NCBI GenBank assembly: GCA_900317055.1
Contig: ONFF01000025.1
Location: 1 to 64,000, forward strand
DNA: 64,000 bases
Reading direction: 5' to 3'
DNA from: an uncultured Bacteroidales bacterium
GTDB taxonomy: Bacteria; Bacteroidota; Bacteroidia; Bacteroidales; F082
Of the stretch, positions 1-7,389 are shown in pieces; the first letter of the stretch is position 1; each line of letters starts with the position of its first letter. The notes beneath the pieces are model-generated. The model saw only the letters and a program-made list of their open reading frames with translations, had not been told where the DNA came from and did not search any database. A program made the position numbers and the translations under genes.

Positions 1-974
1 CGGAACGGGGTGTGACGGCCACCTTCTTCCTTGCTCAGGACATAGACCTGACCCTTGAAGTGGTGGTAAGGCTTCACCGAACCGGGCTTGGCAATAACCA
101 TACCACGGCGGATTTCGTCCTTGTCGATACCACGGAGCAACAGACCAGCGTTATCGCCAGCTTCACCTTCGTCCAAAATCTTACGGAACATTTCCACACC
201 GGTAACGACTGACTTCAGCTTCTCAGCACCCATACCGAGGATATCGACGGGATCACCAACATGGATGACACCAGTCTCGATACGACCAGTAGCAACGGTA
301 CCACGGCCAGTGATGGAGAACACGTCCTCGATAGGCATCAGGAACGGTTTATCAATGGCACGCTGAGGCTCAGGAATCCAAGTGTCGCAAGCGTCCATCA
401 GTTGGTCGATGGCGGGAGTCCACTTCGGGTCGTCGTTCAAGGCACCCAGAGCAGAGCCACGGATGATAGGCGTATTTTCGGCATCGAATTCGTACTTGCC
501 AAGGAGGTCGCGGACTTCCATCTCAACCAACTCCAGCAACTCTTCATCGTCAACAAGGTCACACTTGTTCAGGAACACCACGAGGCGCGGCACACCAACC
601 TGACGGGCGAGCAGGATGTGCTCACGGGTTTGAGGCATGGGACCGTCGGTGGCGGCAACAACGATGATAGCACCGTCCATCTGAGCAGCACCAGTAACCA
701 TGTTCTTCACATAGTCAGCGTGGCCAGGGCAGTCGACGTGTGCATAGTGACGCTTCTCAGTCTGATACTCGACGTGAGCGGTATTGATGGTGATACCTCT
801 CTCCTTCTCTTCCGGAGCGGAGTCGATGGAGTCGAAGCTCTTGACCTCTGACAGACCCTTCTTAGCAAGGTGAAGGGTGATAGCAGCGGTCAAAGTGGTC
901 TTACCGTGGTCAACGTGGCCAATCGTACCAATGTTGACGTGCGGTTTAGTTCTTTCGAATTTTTCTTTTGCCAT
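1..974 (-). CDS. tuf: Elongation factor Tu, partial (C-terminus beyond window)
   Basis: GTPase that delivers aminoacyl-tRNA to the ribosome. The first about 324 of the usual 395 or so residues are present; the C-terminal barrel runs off the left edge. Visible motifs are the P-loop GHVDHGKT (residues 19-26), the G3 DCPGH and the G4 NKCD, with the start of domains 2 and 3. The start [10 protein letters not shown] at 974 matches the family N-terminus. It lies 45 nt downstream of tRNA-Thr(GGT) and is probably cotranscribed with the four upstream tRNAs. Confidence 0.98.
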   Translation of the reverse strand, partial: MAKEKFERTKPHVNIGTIGHVDHGKTTLTAAITLHLAKKGLSEVKSFDSIDSAPEEKERGITINTAHVEYQTEKRHYAHVDCPGHADYVKNMVTGAAQMDGAIIVVAATDGPMPQTREHILLARQVGVPRLVVFLNKCDLVDDEELLELVEMEVRDLLGKYEFDAENTPIIRGSALGALNDDPKWTPAIDQLMDACDTWIPEPQRAIDKPFLMPIEDVFSITGRGTVATGRIETGVIHVGDPVDILGMGAEKLKSVVTGVEMFRKILDEGEAGDNAGLLLRGIDKDEIRRGMVIAKPGSVKPYHHFKGQVYVLSKEEGGRHTPF

Positions 975-1019
975 TTTGTTTTCTATTTAAGGTTATGAAC
1001 TCTATTCCATAAAAAATCG

Positions 1020-1091
1020 AGCCGATGGGGAGAATTGAACTCCCGACCCCTTCCTTACCAAGGAAGTGCTCTACCGCTGAGCTACATCGGC
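1020..1091 (-). tRNA. tRNA-Thr (anticodon GGT)
   Basis: A 72-nt cloverleaf read on the minus strand: acceptor GCCGATG pairs with CATCGGC, the T-arm contains GTTCAAT, and the anticodon stem CTTCC/GGAAG holds loop TTGGTAA, giving anticodon GGT. CCA is not encoded. It is the last tRNA before tuf. Confidence 0.96.
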
Positions 1092-1106
1092 TTGTTGTTT
1101 CATCTG

Positions 1107-1179
1107 AGCGGAAGACGGGGCTCGAACCCGCCACCTAAAGCTTGGAAGGCTTTCGCTCTGCCAAATGAGCTACTTCCGC
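1107..1179 (-). tRNA. tRNA-Gly (anticodon TCC)
   Basis: A 73-nt cloverleaf on the minus strand with acceptor GCGGAAG/CTTCCGC, T-loop GTTCGAG and anticodon stem AAAGC/GCTTT with loop CTTCCAA, giving TCC. CCA is not encoded. It lies 15 nt from tRNA-Thr(GGT). Confidence 0.96.
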
Positions 1180-1194
1180 TTGTCCGCTTGACTG

Positions 1195-1276
1195 TGGGGG
1201 AGGGTGGACTCGAACCACCGAACGGATTCCCGGACAGATTTACAGTCTGTTGCAATTGCCACTATGCGACTCCCCC
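1195..1276 (-). tRNA. tRNA-Tyr (anticodon GTA)
   Basis: An 82-nt tRNA with the long variable arm expected of tRNA-Tyr. Acceptor GGGGGAG pairs with CTCCCCC, and anticodon stem ACAGA/TCTGT holds loop CTGTAAA, giving GTA. The discriminator base is A, as tyrosyl-tRNA synthetase requires. Confidence 0.96.
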
Positions 1277-1286
1277 GTCTTAACTG

Positions 1287-1359
1287 AGCCGGTAGACGGA
1301 CTCGAACCGCCGACAGGCTGATTACAAATCAGCTACTCTACCAACTGAGTTATACCGGC
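1287..1359 (-). tRNA. tRNA-Thr (anticodon TGT)
   Basis: A 73-nt cloverleaf with acceptor GCCGGTA/TACCGGC and anticodon stem GCTGA/TCAGC with loop TTTGTAA, giving TGT. It is the first tRNA of the cluster in the direction of transcription and lies about 58 nt downstream of the promoter box at 1418. Confidence 0.96.
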
Positions 1360-1417
1360 ATGATGTGAAAGAACGACTTGCTTCTTTTAGCCGCCTTTTC
1401 TCCTCTGAAAAGGTGTG

Positions 1418-1448
1418 CAAAAATACTGCTTTTTCCTGAATTGACAAT
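1418..1448 (-). promoter_or_regulatory. Promoter for the tRNA-tuf operon
   Basis: On the minus strand the sequence reads ATTG-N19-TATTTTTG, close to the Bacteroidetes consensus TTTG-N19-TAnnTTTG. It sits just upstream of the first tRNA of the cluster, and no other gene could use it. Confidence 0.7.
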
Positions 1449-1539
1449 GCGTTTTCTGCTTTTTTTTCGAAAAAAAATCGATTATTTTTTGTATTTTACT
1501 AAAAATCAACTTATTATATATTGCTCTTTTTAGGCCAAA

Positions 1540-1574
1540 AAGAAGCCGACTCATGGTTTCCGGGCCGGCTTCTT
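1540..1574 (-). terminator. Intrinsic terminator after hpf
   Basis: A 9-bp stem (AAGAAGCCG with CGGCTTCTT) encloses a 17-nt loop and runs into a T-rich stretch on the minus strand. It lies about 40 nt past the hpf stop codon and separates xerC-hpf from the tRNA-tuf unit. Confidence 0.85.
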
Positions 1575-1611
1575 GTGCTAAATGTTGGTTTTTGGGATTT
1601 TTTGGCAGGTA

Positions 1612-1908
1612 TTATTTGCCCGTTTTACCCTTGTATTTCTCCAATTGTTTCTTGAGTGCGTCGATGGAGGTGTCGATGGATTCCTCAAATGTCTTGCTCT
1701 GCTTGCTGGCATACAGGTCATCGCCACGCAATACCAGTCGGACATCAGCGATCTTGTTTTCGGGAGTGTCAGTGTTGTCGAGCTTCAGCGAAACCTCGGC
1801 ATTGATCACCTCGCTGTACTTGGCGCAAAGCTTTTCCACTTTCTGCGTAATGAAGTCTTCAAGTTTTTGGTCAGCCTTGAAGTGAACTGAATTGATCATA
1901 ACTTTCAT
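1612..1908 (-). CDS. hpf: Ribosome hibernation-promoting factor, short form
   Basis: This 98-residue protein belongs to the HPF/YfiA (RaiA) family, which binds the 30S decoding region and silences or dimerises ribosomes in starved cells. The family beta-alpha-beta pattern is visible: MKVMINSVHFKAD, then KLEDFITQKVEKLCAKY, then a basic KQSKTFEESID helix. It lacks the long C-terminal dimerisation domain. I chose the ATG at 1906-1908 because AAGGAGT lies 8 nt upstream, an unusually clear Shine-Dalgarno for this genome; the longer reading frame would overlap the end of xerC. It starts 20 nt after xerC, so the two are probably one transcript. Confidence 0.92.
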   Translation of the reverse strand: MKVMINSVHFKADQKLEDFITQKVEKLCAKYSEVINAEVSLKLDNTDTPENKIADVRLVLRGDDLYASKQSKTFEESIDTSIDALKKQLEKYKGKTGK

Positions 1909-1928
1909 AATAAACTCCTTTCTTTTAA

Positions 1929-2804
1929 TCATCCTTTCGGATGGGCTTGTTTATGAATTTTCTTGAGTTGTTCTATTGTATTGTGGGCATAAATCTGGGT
2001 CGTGGCCAGGTTCTTATGCCCGAGAAGTTTCTGTATGGCTACCAGGCTTGCGCCTTCGTCCAACAGGTGGGTGGCAAAGGTGTGGCGCAACACGTGCGGG
2101 CTCTTTTGCTTCAGCGTCGTCACCCCTTCAAGCATGTGATGCACCTTATTATATACATACGAGGGCGACATCTCCTCCCCTTTGTCATTCAAAAGGAGGC
2201 GGTCGGCCTTGGTCGTGAAAGTAGCATCGCGCAAAGCTTGGTATTGGACTATCAACTGTATCATCTCCCTTGATAACGGAACCAGCCGGTCTTTATTGCG
2301 CTTACCGTGTATTTTCAGCTGCATGTCTATCTTGTCGACATCGCCGTCCTCCAATCCGCGCAGCTCTGCCTGCCGCATGCCCGTCTGATACAGCAATTCG
2401 AAGATCAGGTGATCACGTTGGGTCGAAAAATCGGCTTCCTCACCAAACGACACCTTATTAATATCTGTCTCGGTGACAAACTTGACAAGGGTCTTGGGCT
2501 GTTTCAACGCCTTGATGCCCGTCATGGGCGATTTCTCTATCAGGTTCTCGCGCAGGCAATATTTATAAAAGGTACGAAGTGTAGAAGTCTTGCGGTTGAT
2601 GCTCCGATTGACCAGTCCTTCCTCCTTCAGATGGACGATATACGACTTCACCATTGTCGTTTTCACTTGAGTCAAGTCATCGATATCCAACTCATCTTTC
2701 AGAAAATGAGCAAATTGATCCATGTCGCTCTGGTAGGCTTCGACAGTGAGCGGAGAGAATCGTTTTTCCGCTTCGATGTAGGATATGAACTGATCAATGA
2801 GCAT
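1929..2804 (-). CDS. xerC: XerC/XerD-type tyrosine recombinase
   Basis: A 291-residue tyrosine recombinase with an N-terminal SAM-like core-binding domain (residues about 1-90) and a C-terminal catalytic domain. The catalytic set is complete: R144 (GMRQAELRG), K168 (HGKRN), H237 and R240 (HVLRHTFATHL), H263 (LGHKN) and nucleophile Y272 (IYAH). Length and sequence fit the housekeeping XerC/D proteins that resolve chromosome dimers rather than a phage integrase. I see no attachment-site repeats nearby. Which of XerC or XerD it is cannot be settled from sequence alone. It lies between rpsU and hpf, a usual Bacteroidetes arrangement. Confidence 0.88.
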   Translation of the reverse strand: MLIDQFISYIEAEKRFSPLTVEAYQSDMDQFAHFLKDELDIDDLTQVKTTMVKSYIVHLKEEGLVNRSINRKTSTLRTFYKYCLRENLIEKSPMTGIKALKQPKTLVKFVTETDINKVSFGEEADFSTQRDHLIFELLYQTGMRQAELRGLEDGDVDKIDMQLKIHGKRNKDRLVPLSREMIQLIVQYQALRDATFTTKADRLLLNDKGEEMSPSYVYNKVHHMLEGVTTLKQKSPHVLRHTFATHLLDEGASLVAIQKLLGHKNLATTQIYAHNTIEQLKKIHKQAHPKG

Positions 2805-2810
2805 AACAAA

Positions 2811-2859
2811 AAACTTCGCTGTAAAATTAGTAATAAATTACCAATTCACAGCGAAGTTT
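2811..2859 (-). terminator. Hairpin terminator or attenuator between rpsU and xerC
   Basis: A 12-bp perfect stem (AAACTTCGCTGT with its complement at 2848-2859) encloses a second inverted repeat (AATTGGTAAT/ATTACTAATT). On the minus strand it is followed by TTTTTTG only a few bases before the xerC ATG. It could end the rpsU transcript or attenuate read-through into xerC-hpf. Confidence 0.75.
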
Positions 2860-2891
2860 GCCTAAAAAAATTATTTTCCTAAGCGGGCGAA

Positions 2892-3089
2892 TTACATATT
2901 CTGTTCAGCCTCACGGAGTTTCTGCACATAGATAGCCTTCATCAGCTGTGCACGCTTGATGACTGAGGGCTTGGTGAACTGTTGGCGAGCGCGCAATTCT
3001 TTCACGACGCCGGTCTTTTCATACTTTCTCTTGTAGCGCTTCAAAGCTCTGTCGATGCTTTCGCCTTCTTTTACAGGAACAATAATCAT
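2892..3089 (-). CDS. rpsU: 30S ribosomal protein S21
   Basis: This 65-residue basic protein has the S21 signature: MIIVPVKEGESIDRALKRYKRKYEKTGV, then basic stretch RARQQFTKPSVIKR. S21 sits near the anti-Shine-Dalgarno end of 16S rRNA in the small subunit. It is probably transcribed alone or with xerC-hpf, from a TATTTTTG -7 box at 3146-3153 about 57 nt upstream, and followed by the hairpin at 2811-2859. Confidence 0.96.
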   Translation of the reverse strand: MIIVPVKEGESIDRALKRYKRKYEKTGVVKELRARQQFTKPSVIKRAQLMKAIYVQKLREAEQNM

Positions 3090-3248
3090 TTTAAAACACT
3101 TCCTTCTTTTAAATGGTTAGTACTAATGGTTTAATTTTGAGGCCGCAAAAATACAACTTTTTCTTTTACAGCGATAAAAATATGTACAAAAAAAACTTGT
3201 TTTGACACAAAATCAGCAATACTTTCAAAAAAACATATTGGTTTTTAT

Positions 3249-3256
3249 TATCTTTG
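3249..3256 (+). promoter_or_regulatory. -7 promoter box upstream of tatA
   Basis: TATCTTTG matches the Bacteroidetes -7 element TAnnTTTG and lies 30 nt before the tatA ATG. I see no good TTTG -33 element at the right distance. Confidence 0.6.
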
Positions 3257-3286
3257 CCGTTTTAAAACCATCAAAAACATACTAAT

Positions 3287-3472
3287 ATGCAATTACTCTT
3301 AGCATACGGAACCGAGATTCTAATAATTGCCATTTTGATCTTGCTCCTTTTTGGCGGCAAGAAGATTCCAGAACTAATGAAAGGCATTGGAAAGGGTGTG
3401 AAAAGCTACAAGGACGGCATGAACGGCGTGGAAGAACCTGAAATCAAGGAAGACAAGGAAAAGAAGGAATGA
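3287..3472 (+). CDS. tatA: Twin-arginine translocase subunit TatA/E
   Basis: A 61-residue protein with one N-terminal hydrophobic helix (residues about 8-21), the conserved FGG hinge, the amphipathic segment KKIPELMKGIGKGVKSYKDGM, and an acidic/basic charged tail. TatA forms the pore that moves folded proteins across the inner membrane. Its stop overlaps the tatC start by 4 nt, so the two are translationally coupled. No separate tatB is nearby, as is usual in minimal TatA-TatC systems of this phylum. Confidence 0.94.
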   Translation: MQLLLAYGTEILIIAILILLLFGGKKIPELMKGIGKGVKSYKDGMNGVEEPEIKEDKEKKE

Positions 3473-4284
3473 GCGAGCGTGAGGTCAGCAGTTTCTGGGA
3501 CCACTTGGATGTGCTTCGGAAAGTGCTGTTCCGCTGTCTGATTGCCTGGTTTGTCGGGGCGGTGGCTGCGTTCTGCTTCAAGAACTTGCTTTTCGGCCTG
3601 TTGTTTGCCCCCTCGCGCGACGACTTCATCTCGTACCAAGGCTTGGCATGGCTTTGTGAGCGCACAGGTTGGCAGTCGCTCTGCCCAGGCAATTTCCAGG
3701 CTTCGTTCATCAACACGGACTTGGCGGCACAGTTCATGACCCACATCAAGGTGGCCCTCGGGGCGGGATTCGTGGTGGTTTCGCCTTACCTCATCGTGCA
3801 ACTTTACGGTTTCATCGCGCCTGCGCTCTATGAAAAGGAAAAACGCCATGCCGCACCTATTATAATATGGGGCACGCTGCTCTTCATCTTAGGTGTGCTG
3901 ATGAACTATTTCATCATCTTCCCTTTCGCATTCCGTTTCCTTAACGATTACCAAGTGTATGAAGAGGTGAGAAACCAAATTTCCCTCTCGTCCTACATCT
4001 CCAACTTACTCATGCTCAGCCTGCTGATGGGTATTCTCTTCGAGATCCCCATCGTCAACTACCTCTTGGCCAAGGCCGGACTGCTCCGTGCCGAGACCTT
4101 GAAGAAATACCGCCGCCACGCCATCGTGGGCATCGCCATCGTGGCGGCCGTCATTACTCCGACAGGGGACGCCGTGACACTGACGCTAGTGACTTTGCCG
4201 ATTTACTTGCTGTATGAAGCAAGTATTCTCATAGTGAAAAGAGTCCAAGCCTCAGAACAACCACCGGACCCCAAAATGTCATAG
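3469..4284 (+). CDS. tatC: Twin-arginine translocase subunit TatC
   Basis: A 271-residue polytopic protein with about six membrane helices, the subunit that recognises twin-arginine signal peptides. Visible signatures are the N-terminal FWDHLDVLRK (family HLxELR with E replaced by V), the periplasmic loop, and the LFEIPIVNYLLAKAGLL motif containing the conserved glutamate. There is an extra cysteine-containing insertion (residues about 60-72, including CERTG and CPGN). The stop codon TAG at 4282 lies inside a repeat element, so the last residues may derive from it. The two genes downstream encode Tat-motif proteins. Confidence 0.95.
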   Translation: MSEREVSSFWDHLDVLRKVLFRCLIAWFVGAVAAFCFKNLLFGLLFAPSRDDFISYQGLAWLCERTGWQSLCPGNFQASFINTDLAAQFMTHIKVALGAGFVVVSPYLIVQLYGFIAPALYEKEKRHAAPIIIWGTLLFILGVLMNYFIIFPFAFRFLNDYQVYEEVRNQISLSSYISNLLMLSLLMGILFEIPIVNYLLAKAGLLRAETLKKYRRHAIVGIAIVAAVITPTGDAVTLTLVTLPIYLLYEASILIVKRVQASEQPPDPKMS

Positions 4285-4362
4285 CGGGCTTGACCCGCTA
4301 TCTCCCAAGTGCAAGGATGTCGTCTTCGCACATGGGAGATGGCGGATGTAACTCCGCCATGA
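4280..4362 (+). repeat. Palindromic repeat element at the tatC stop
   Basis: Two small hairpins (TAGCGGG/CCCGCTA at 4282-4300; ATGGCGGA/TCCGCCAT at 4339-4360) flank a further pair (ATCTCCCA and TGGGAGAT). The nested layout fits an interspersed fold-back element rather than a terminator, as no T-run follows. Confidence 0.6.
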
Positions 4363-4430
4363 CGGTTAAGGGTTAGAGAAACAATCCCAGTCAAATCTCA
4401 CAAAACAAATATCTTAAATACCATACTAAT

Positions 4431-5903
4431 ATGTTACGAAAAATCAGAATCTGTCTACAAGTGGTCATGATGACCTTAGTGACCCTGTTGCTACTCGGCA
4501 TCGGTTTCCAAGTGCATCTCTGGGCGGGCTGGGCGGCCAAAATCCAATTTTTGCCTGCCTTCCTTGCCTTCAACTCAGTTGTGGTGATTGCCATCATTTT
4601 AGTCACCATTTTTTTCGGAAGAATCTATTGTAGCGTGGTTTGCCCTTTGGGCATCATGCAGGACTTCTTCTCGTGGCTTGGCGGCAAGGCCAAAAAGAAC
4701 CGTTTCAGCTATGCCAAGGAAATCAAATGGCTGCGTTATGGCTTCTTTGCCGTTTTCGCCATCATGCTCATCATCGGTTTTGCGCCGCTGACGACCTTGT
4801 TTGCGCCCTACAGTGCATACGGCCGCATCGTCAACAGCCTGTTCAAGCCGCTTTACGACCTGCTGAACAACTGGCTCGCAGGCCTCGATGCCGCCAACGA
4901 CCGCTACAACTTCACCGAGGTCCAAATCTGGACCCGCAGCGTGACGACCTTCATAGTGGCCATCCTTACTTTAGTCATATTAGGCTTCCTCGCCTGGCGC
5001 AAAGGACGCCTATATTGCAACACGATTTGTCCTGTGGGTACTTTCCTCAGCTTCTTCTCGCGTTTCTCCCTGCTTCGCGTCCGATTCGACAAGGACAAGT
5101 GCAAGAACTGCGGCATGTGTGAGAAGAACTGCAAGGCACAAGCCATCGATTTCAAAGAAGGAAAAATCGATTATTCGCGCTGTGTGGTTTGCGGCGACTG
5201 CCTCGACAAATGCAAATTCGACGCGCTGAAATATGGCAGAGACTTGTCTGCTTTTAAAACTGAATCAAAGCCCGTCGATACCGAGCGTCGTGCCTTCCTC
5301 GTAGGTGCAGCAGTGGCCGGCACTACAGCTGCATTGGCCCAAACCGAGATGAAGGTGGATGGCGGCTTGGCGGTCATCGAGGACAAGGTTGCTCCCAAAC
5401 GGAATACGCTCATCACGCCTCCAGGTTCAGTGTCAGCGCGCCACATGCAAAAGCATTGCACGGCTTGTCAACTCTGCGTTTCGAGTTGTCCGAACAATGT
5501 GCTCCGTCCTTCCACCGATTTACAGCACTTCATGCAACCCACGATGTCGTTTGAGCGCGGCTATTGCCGTCCCGAATGCACGCGATGCAGCGAGGTCTGC
5601 CCCGCTGGTGCCATCAAGCCCATTTCCCGTGAGGAAAAAACTGGCATCCATGTAGGTCATGCCGTTTGGATTAAAGATAATTGTGTTGTGTTGACCGACG
5701 GTGTCAGCTGCGGCAACTGCGCACGCCACTGCCCCACAGGTGCCATCCAGATGGTAGAATATGAAGGACCGAACGGCAAGGTGCAAGTGCCTGCTGTGGA
5801 CGAGAACAAATGCATCGGCTGCGGCGCCTGCGAGAACCTCTGCCCTGCCCGACCGTTCAGCGCGATTTATGTGGAGGGGAATGAGATACATCATGTCAAT
5901 TGA
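4431..5903 (+). CDS. Membrane 4Fe-4S protein, NapH-like with ferredoxin-rich C-terminus and internal Tat motif
   Basis: A 490-residue protein. The N-terminal half has about five hydrophobic segments and two cysteine motifs typical of NapH/YccM proteins, YCSVVCP (66-72) and YCNTICP (185-191), then two ferredoxin motifs, CKNCGMCEKNC (214-224) and CVVCGDCLDKC (241-251). At 285-302 comes ERRAFLVGAAVAG plus a small hydrophobic stretch, resembling a twin-arginine signal peptide inside the chain. After it are four more Cys clusters (about 343, 379, 437 and 461) resembling NapG/MauM. The inferred role is moving electrons from the quinone pool or cytoplasm to periplasmic Fe-S clusters; the partner is probably the next gene. 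No known subunit name fits exactly. Confidence 0.85.
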   Translation: MLRKIRICLQVVMMTLVTLLLLGIGFQVHLWAGWAAKIQFLPAFLAFNSVVVIAIILVTIFFGRIYCSVVCPLGIMQDFFSWLGGKAKKNRFSYAKEIKWLRYGFFAVFAIMLIIGFAPLTTLFAPYSAYGRIVNSLFKPLYDLLNNWLAGLDAANDRYNFTEVQIWTRSVTTFIVAILTLVILGFLAWRKGRLYCNTICPVGTFLSFFSRFSLLRVRFDKDKCKNCGMCEKNCKAQAIDFKEGKIDYSRCVVCGDCLDKCKFDALKYGRDLSAFKTESKPVDTERRAFLVGAAVAGTTAALAQTEMKVDGGLAVIEDKVAPKRNTLITPPGSVSARHMQKHCTACQLCVSSCPNNVLRPSTDLQHFMQPTMSFERGYCRPECTRCSEVCPAGAIKPISREEKTGIHVGHAVWIKDNCVVLTDGVSCGNCARHCPTGAIQMVEYEGPNGKVQVPAVDENKCIGCGACENLCPARPFSAIYVEGNEIHHVN

Positions 5904-5987
5904 TAATTGATAGTTGATAATTGTTAATTATTTCAAGTTGTCATTACAATCTATCAACTCTAAACACTAAACTCTAAACTAAACAAA

Positions 5988-7385
5988 ATGGACAGAAGAG
6001 AATTCTTAAAACATATGGGCGGCGCGGCAGTAGCGACCTCGGTGGTGCTCTCCGCCTGCAAAAACAACGATGAATCACCCATCATCCCAAAAAATGTAAT
6101 TGATGGCCAAGGCGAGATGACCTATCGCACCAATCCCAACACGGGCGACAAGGTGTCGCTCTTGGGGTATGGCATGATGCGTCTGCCCATCGAAAACGGC
6201 GCGGACATGCGAAAAGACCCCAACGCCCGCGTTGACCAGGAAATGGTCAACGAGGAAGTGAACTATGCGTTGGCACACGGTGTCAACTACTTCGACACTG
6301 CCCCTGTTTATACACGAGGCTATTCCGAGACCGCCACAGGCATAGCTCTGTCGCGGCACCCGCGCAATAGCTATTACATCGCCACCAAGCTCTCCAATTT
6401 CAGTCAATCGACATGGGACGCAGAGGCTTCGAAAGCCATGTTTGAGAACTCACTCAAGCAACTACAGACCGACTACATCGACTATCTGCTCATGCACAGC
6501 ATCGGTGGCTCGAACAAAGAGTTGACCAGCATGGAGATGTTCAATGCCCGCTTTATGGACAATGGCATCCTCGACTGGCTCGTGGAACAGAAAAAAGCTG
6601 GACGCATCCGCAACCTCGGTTTTTCGTTCCACGGCGACCCGAAACTATTCGACACCATGATGCAATGGCATGATGAAGGCCGCTACCATTGGGACTTCGT
6701 GCAAATCCAGCTGAACTATGTGGACTGGAGCTTCGGTGAGATAGAAGGCGAAGGCGTCAACTCATCATACCTTTACGAAGAACTGCATCGTCGTGGTATC
6801 CCTGTAGTGATTATGGAACCGTTGCTCGGAGGAGGTCTTGCAAAACAGCCCGACCACATCGTAAAGCAAATGAAAGAGCGTGAGCCAGAGACACCTGTCG
6901 CCCGCTGGGCATTCCGCTTTGCCGGCACACCTGAAGGCATCCTCACCGTGCTGAGTGGCATGACTTATATGGAACACCTGGTGCAAAACGTGGAAACCTA
7001 TTCACCCTTGCGACCCATCACACCCGAAGAAGACGAGTTCTTGATGCAGGTAGCCGAACTGTTCATCAAACTGAAAACCGTGCCGTGCACCGCCTGTAAC
7101 TACTGCATGCCCTGCCCTTACGGATTGAACATTCCGGCTGTGTTTGGCTACTACAACGAGAGCATCATCCATGGCAATATGCCCACCGGCAATCGCGAGG
7201 CAAAAGCATATTGGGAAGCAAGGAAACGTTTCCTTATCGGCTACGACCGCAACATTCCTGGAATGCGACAAGCCAGCCATTGCATCGGCTGCAACCAATG
7301 CACCGAGCACTGCCCACAAGAGATCGACATCCCCGCGGAAATGCACCGCATCGATGAATTTGTGGAGCAACTTAAACAGATGTGA
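5988..7385 (+). CDS. Tat-exported lipoprotein aldo/keto reductase with C-terminal ferredoxin domain
   Basis: A 465-residue protein starting MDRREFLK, a twin-arginine motif, with a hydrophobic core and lipobox LSAC (C24): a predicted Tat-dependent lipoprotein. The middle is an aldo/keto reductase barrel with the catalytic tetrad apparently kept: D103 and Y108 (FDTAPVY), K134 (ATK) and H170 (LLMH). The C-terminus carries two 4Fe-4S-type motifs, from C367 (CTACNYCMPC) and C432 (CIGCNQCTEHCP). NAD(P)H is not expected outside the cytoplasm, so electrons may instead come from the upstream Fe-S membrane protein. The substrate is unknown. It follows that gene by 84 nt. Confidence 0.87.
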   Translation: MDRREFLKHMGGAAVATSVVLSACKNNDESPIIPKNVIDGQGEMTYRTNPNTGDKVSLLGYGMMRLPIENGADMRKDPNARVDQEMVNEEVNYALAHGVNYFDTAPVYTRGYSETATGIALSRHPRNSYYIATKLSNFSQSTWDAEASKAMFENSLKQLQTDYIDYLLMHSIGGSNKELTSMEMFNARFMDNGILDWLVEQKKAGRIRNLGFSFHGDPKLFDTMMQWHDEGRYHWDFVQIQLNYVDWSFGEIEGEGVNSSYLYEELHRRGIPVVIMEPLLGGGLAKQPDHIVKQMKEREPETPVARWAFRFAGTPEGILTVLSGMTYMEHLVQNVETYSPLRPITPEEDEFLMQVAELFIKLKTVPCTACNYCMPCPYGLNIPAVFGYYNESIIHGNMPTGNREAKAYWEARKRFLIGYDRNIPGMRQASHCIGCNQCTEHCPQEIDIPAEMHRIDEFVEQLKQM

Positions 7386-7389
7386 CAAC

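Noticed and set aside
261-851. Open frames antisense to tuf
   Set aside because: They follow the codon shadow of a highly biased, conserved gene and show no start context.
1929-2804. Tyrosine recombinase as a mobile-element integrase
   Set aside because: No attachment-site repeats, no cargo genes, and it sits in a housekeeping arrangement between rpsU and hpf.
5904-5987. TTGATAATTGATAGTTGATAATTG-like repeats before the aldo/keto reductase gene
   Set aside because: Short AT-rich direct repeats without a palindrome, T-run or -7 box; I cannot assign a function and such tracts are common spacers.
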